Source: Pseudomonadota bacterium
GTDB lineage: Bacteria; Pseudomonadota; Gammaproteobacteria; Steroidobacterales; Steroidobacteraceae
NCBI GenBank assembly: GCA_947454665.1
Contig: CANGMU010000180.1
Location: forward strand, 1-5,065
Direction of reading: 5' to 3'
DNA length: 5,065 bases
Part shown: piece by piece, positions 4,962 to 5,065 of the stretch
Position numbering within the stretch: position 1 is the first letter of the stretch
Layout of the letters: every line of letters starts with the position of its first letter
Translations under genes and position numbers: made by a program
The notes under the pieces: model-generated
The model's database searches: none
What the model was told of the DNA's origin: nothing
What the model saw: the letters and a program-made list of their open reading frames with translations, nothing else

Positions 4962-5065
4962 TCATTCTCCCAGCCAGGCCCGCAGGCGCGTGGCACCGCG
5001 GAGCACATGTGACTTCACGGTCCCCAGCGGCAGGCCGGTCGCCGTGGCGATCTCGCCATGCGTCA
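4962..5065 (-). CDS. ECF-type RNA polymerase sigma factor, C-terminal end only
   Basis: The minus strand enters the window inside a gene and reads 33 residues to a TGA at 4962-4964. The residues THGEIATATGLPLGTVKSHV, then LRGATRLRAWLGE, are the helix-turn-helix of sigma region 4, which recognises the -35 element. GTVKSH followed by LRGATRLR is typical of ECF (sigma70 group 4) factors. Only about a fifth of a usual ECF protein is present, so the ECF group and target promoter cannot be determined. Its stop overlaps an ATG of the next gene (ATGA), or lies 2 bases before the preferred start, which indicates a shared transcript. A LuxR-type helix-turn-helix is the main alternative, but GTVKSH with an Arg-rich last helix and the following membrane gene favour a sigma factor. 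Confidence 0.87.
   Translation of the reverse strand, partial: THGEIATATGLPLGTVKSHVLRGATRLRAWLGE

Overview
The window is GC-rich DNA (roughly two-thirds G+C by eye) and is almost entirely coding. The gene content suggests a gammaproteobacterium of the Xanthomonadaceae/Lysobacterales type or a relative: a divergent TraB/GumN protein behind an ECF sigma factor, a Tat-type signal on a type B carboxylesterase, and several exported proteins. This placement is inference from family resemblance; nothing in the window fixes the taxon.

Layout. (1) Bases 1-513, minus strand: the 5' part of an exported virginiamycin B lyase-like (Vgb) beta-propeller gene that starts at a GTG and runs off the left edge. 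It shows three full 42-43 residue blade repeats. (2) Bases 514-610: a 97-base divergent intergenic region with a perfect 7+2+7 palindrome. (3) Bases 611-1438, plus strand: an exported, cysteine-containing protein of the DUF8021/NTF2-like type. (4) Bases 1439-1470: a convergent junction with a 7-bp stem hairpin whose loop carries the stop codon of the opposing gene. (5) Bases 1460-5065, minus strand: five tightly packed genes, read right to left. They are the tail of an ECF sigma factor, a two-helix membrane protein in the anti-sigma position, a degenerate TraB/GumN protein, a Tat-signal type B carboxylesterase, and an AHSA1/SRPBCC protein. Spacings are about 2 (or a 4-base ATGA overlap), 3, 22 and 52 bases, so one transcript is likely.

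How the genes may work together. Sigma factor followed at once by a small membrane protein is the usual arrangement of a sigma/anti-sigma pair. The next two products (TraB/GumN-like and carboxylesterase) carry export signals and the last (AHSA1/SRPBCC) looks cytoplasmic. A cell-envelope or small-molecule response is a reasonable guess, but no substrate can be read from the sequence. The clearest oddity is the TraB/GumN protein, in which the GxxH motifs and the conserved acidic residue of the family are replaced, suggesting loss of the proposed metal-dependent activity. I see no mobile element, CRISPR array, tRNA, rRNA or phage gene. No gene-free stretch exceeds 100 bases.
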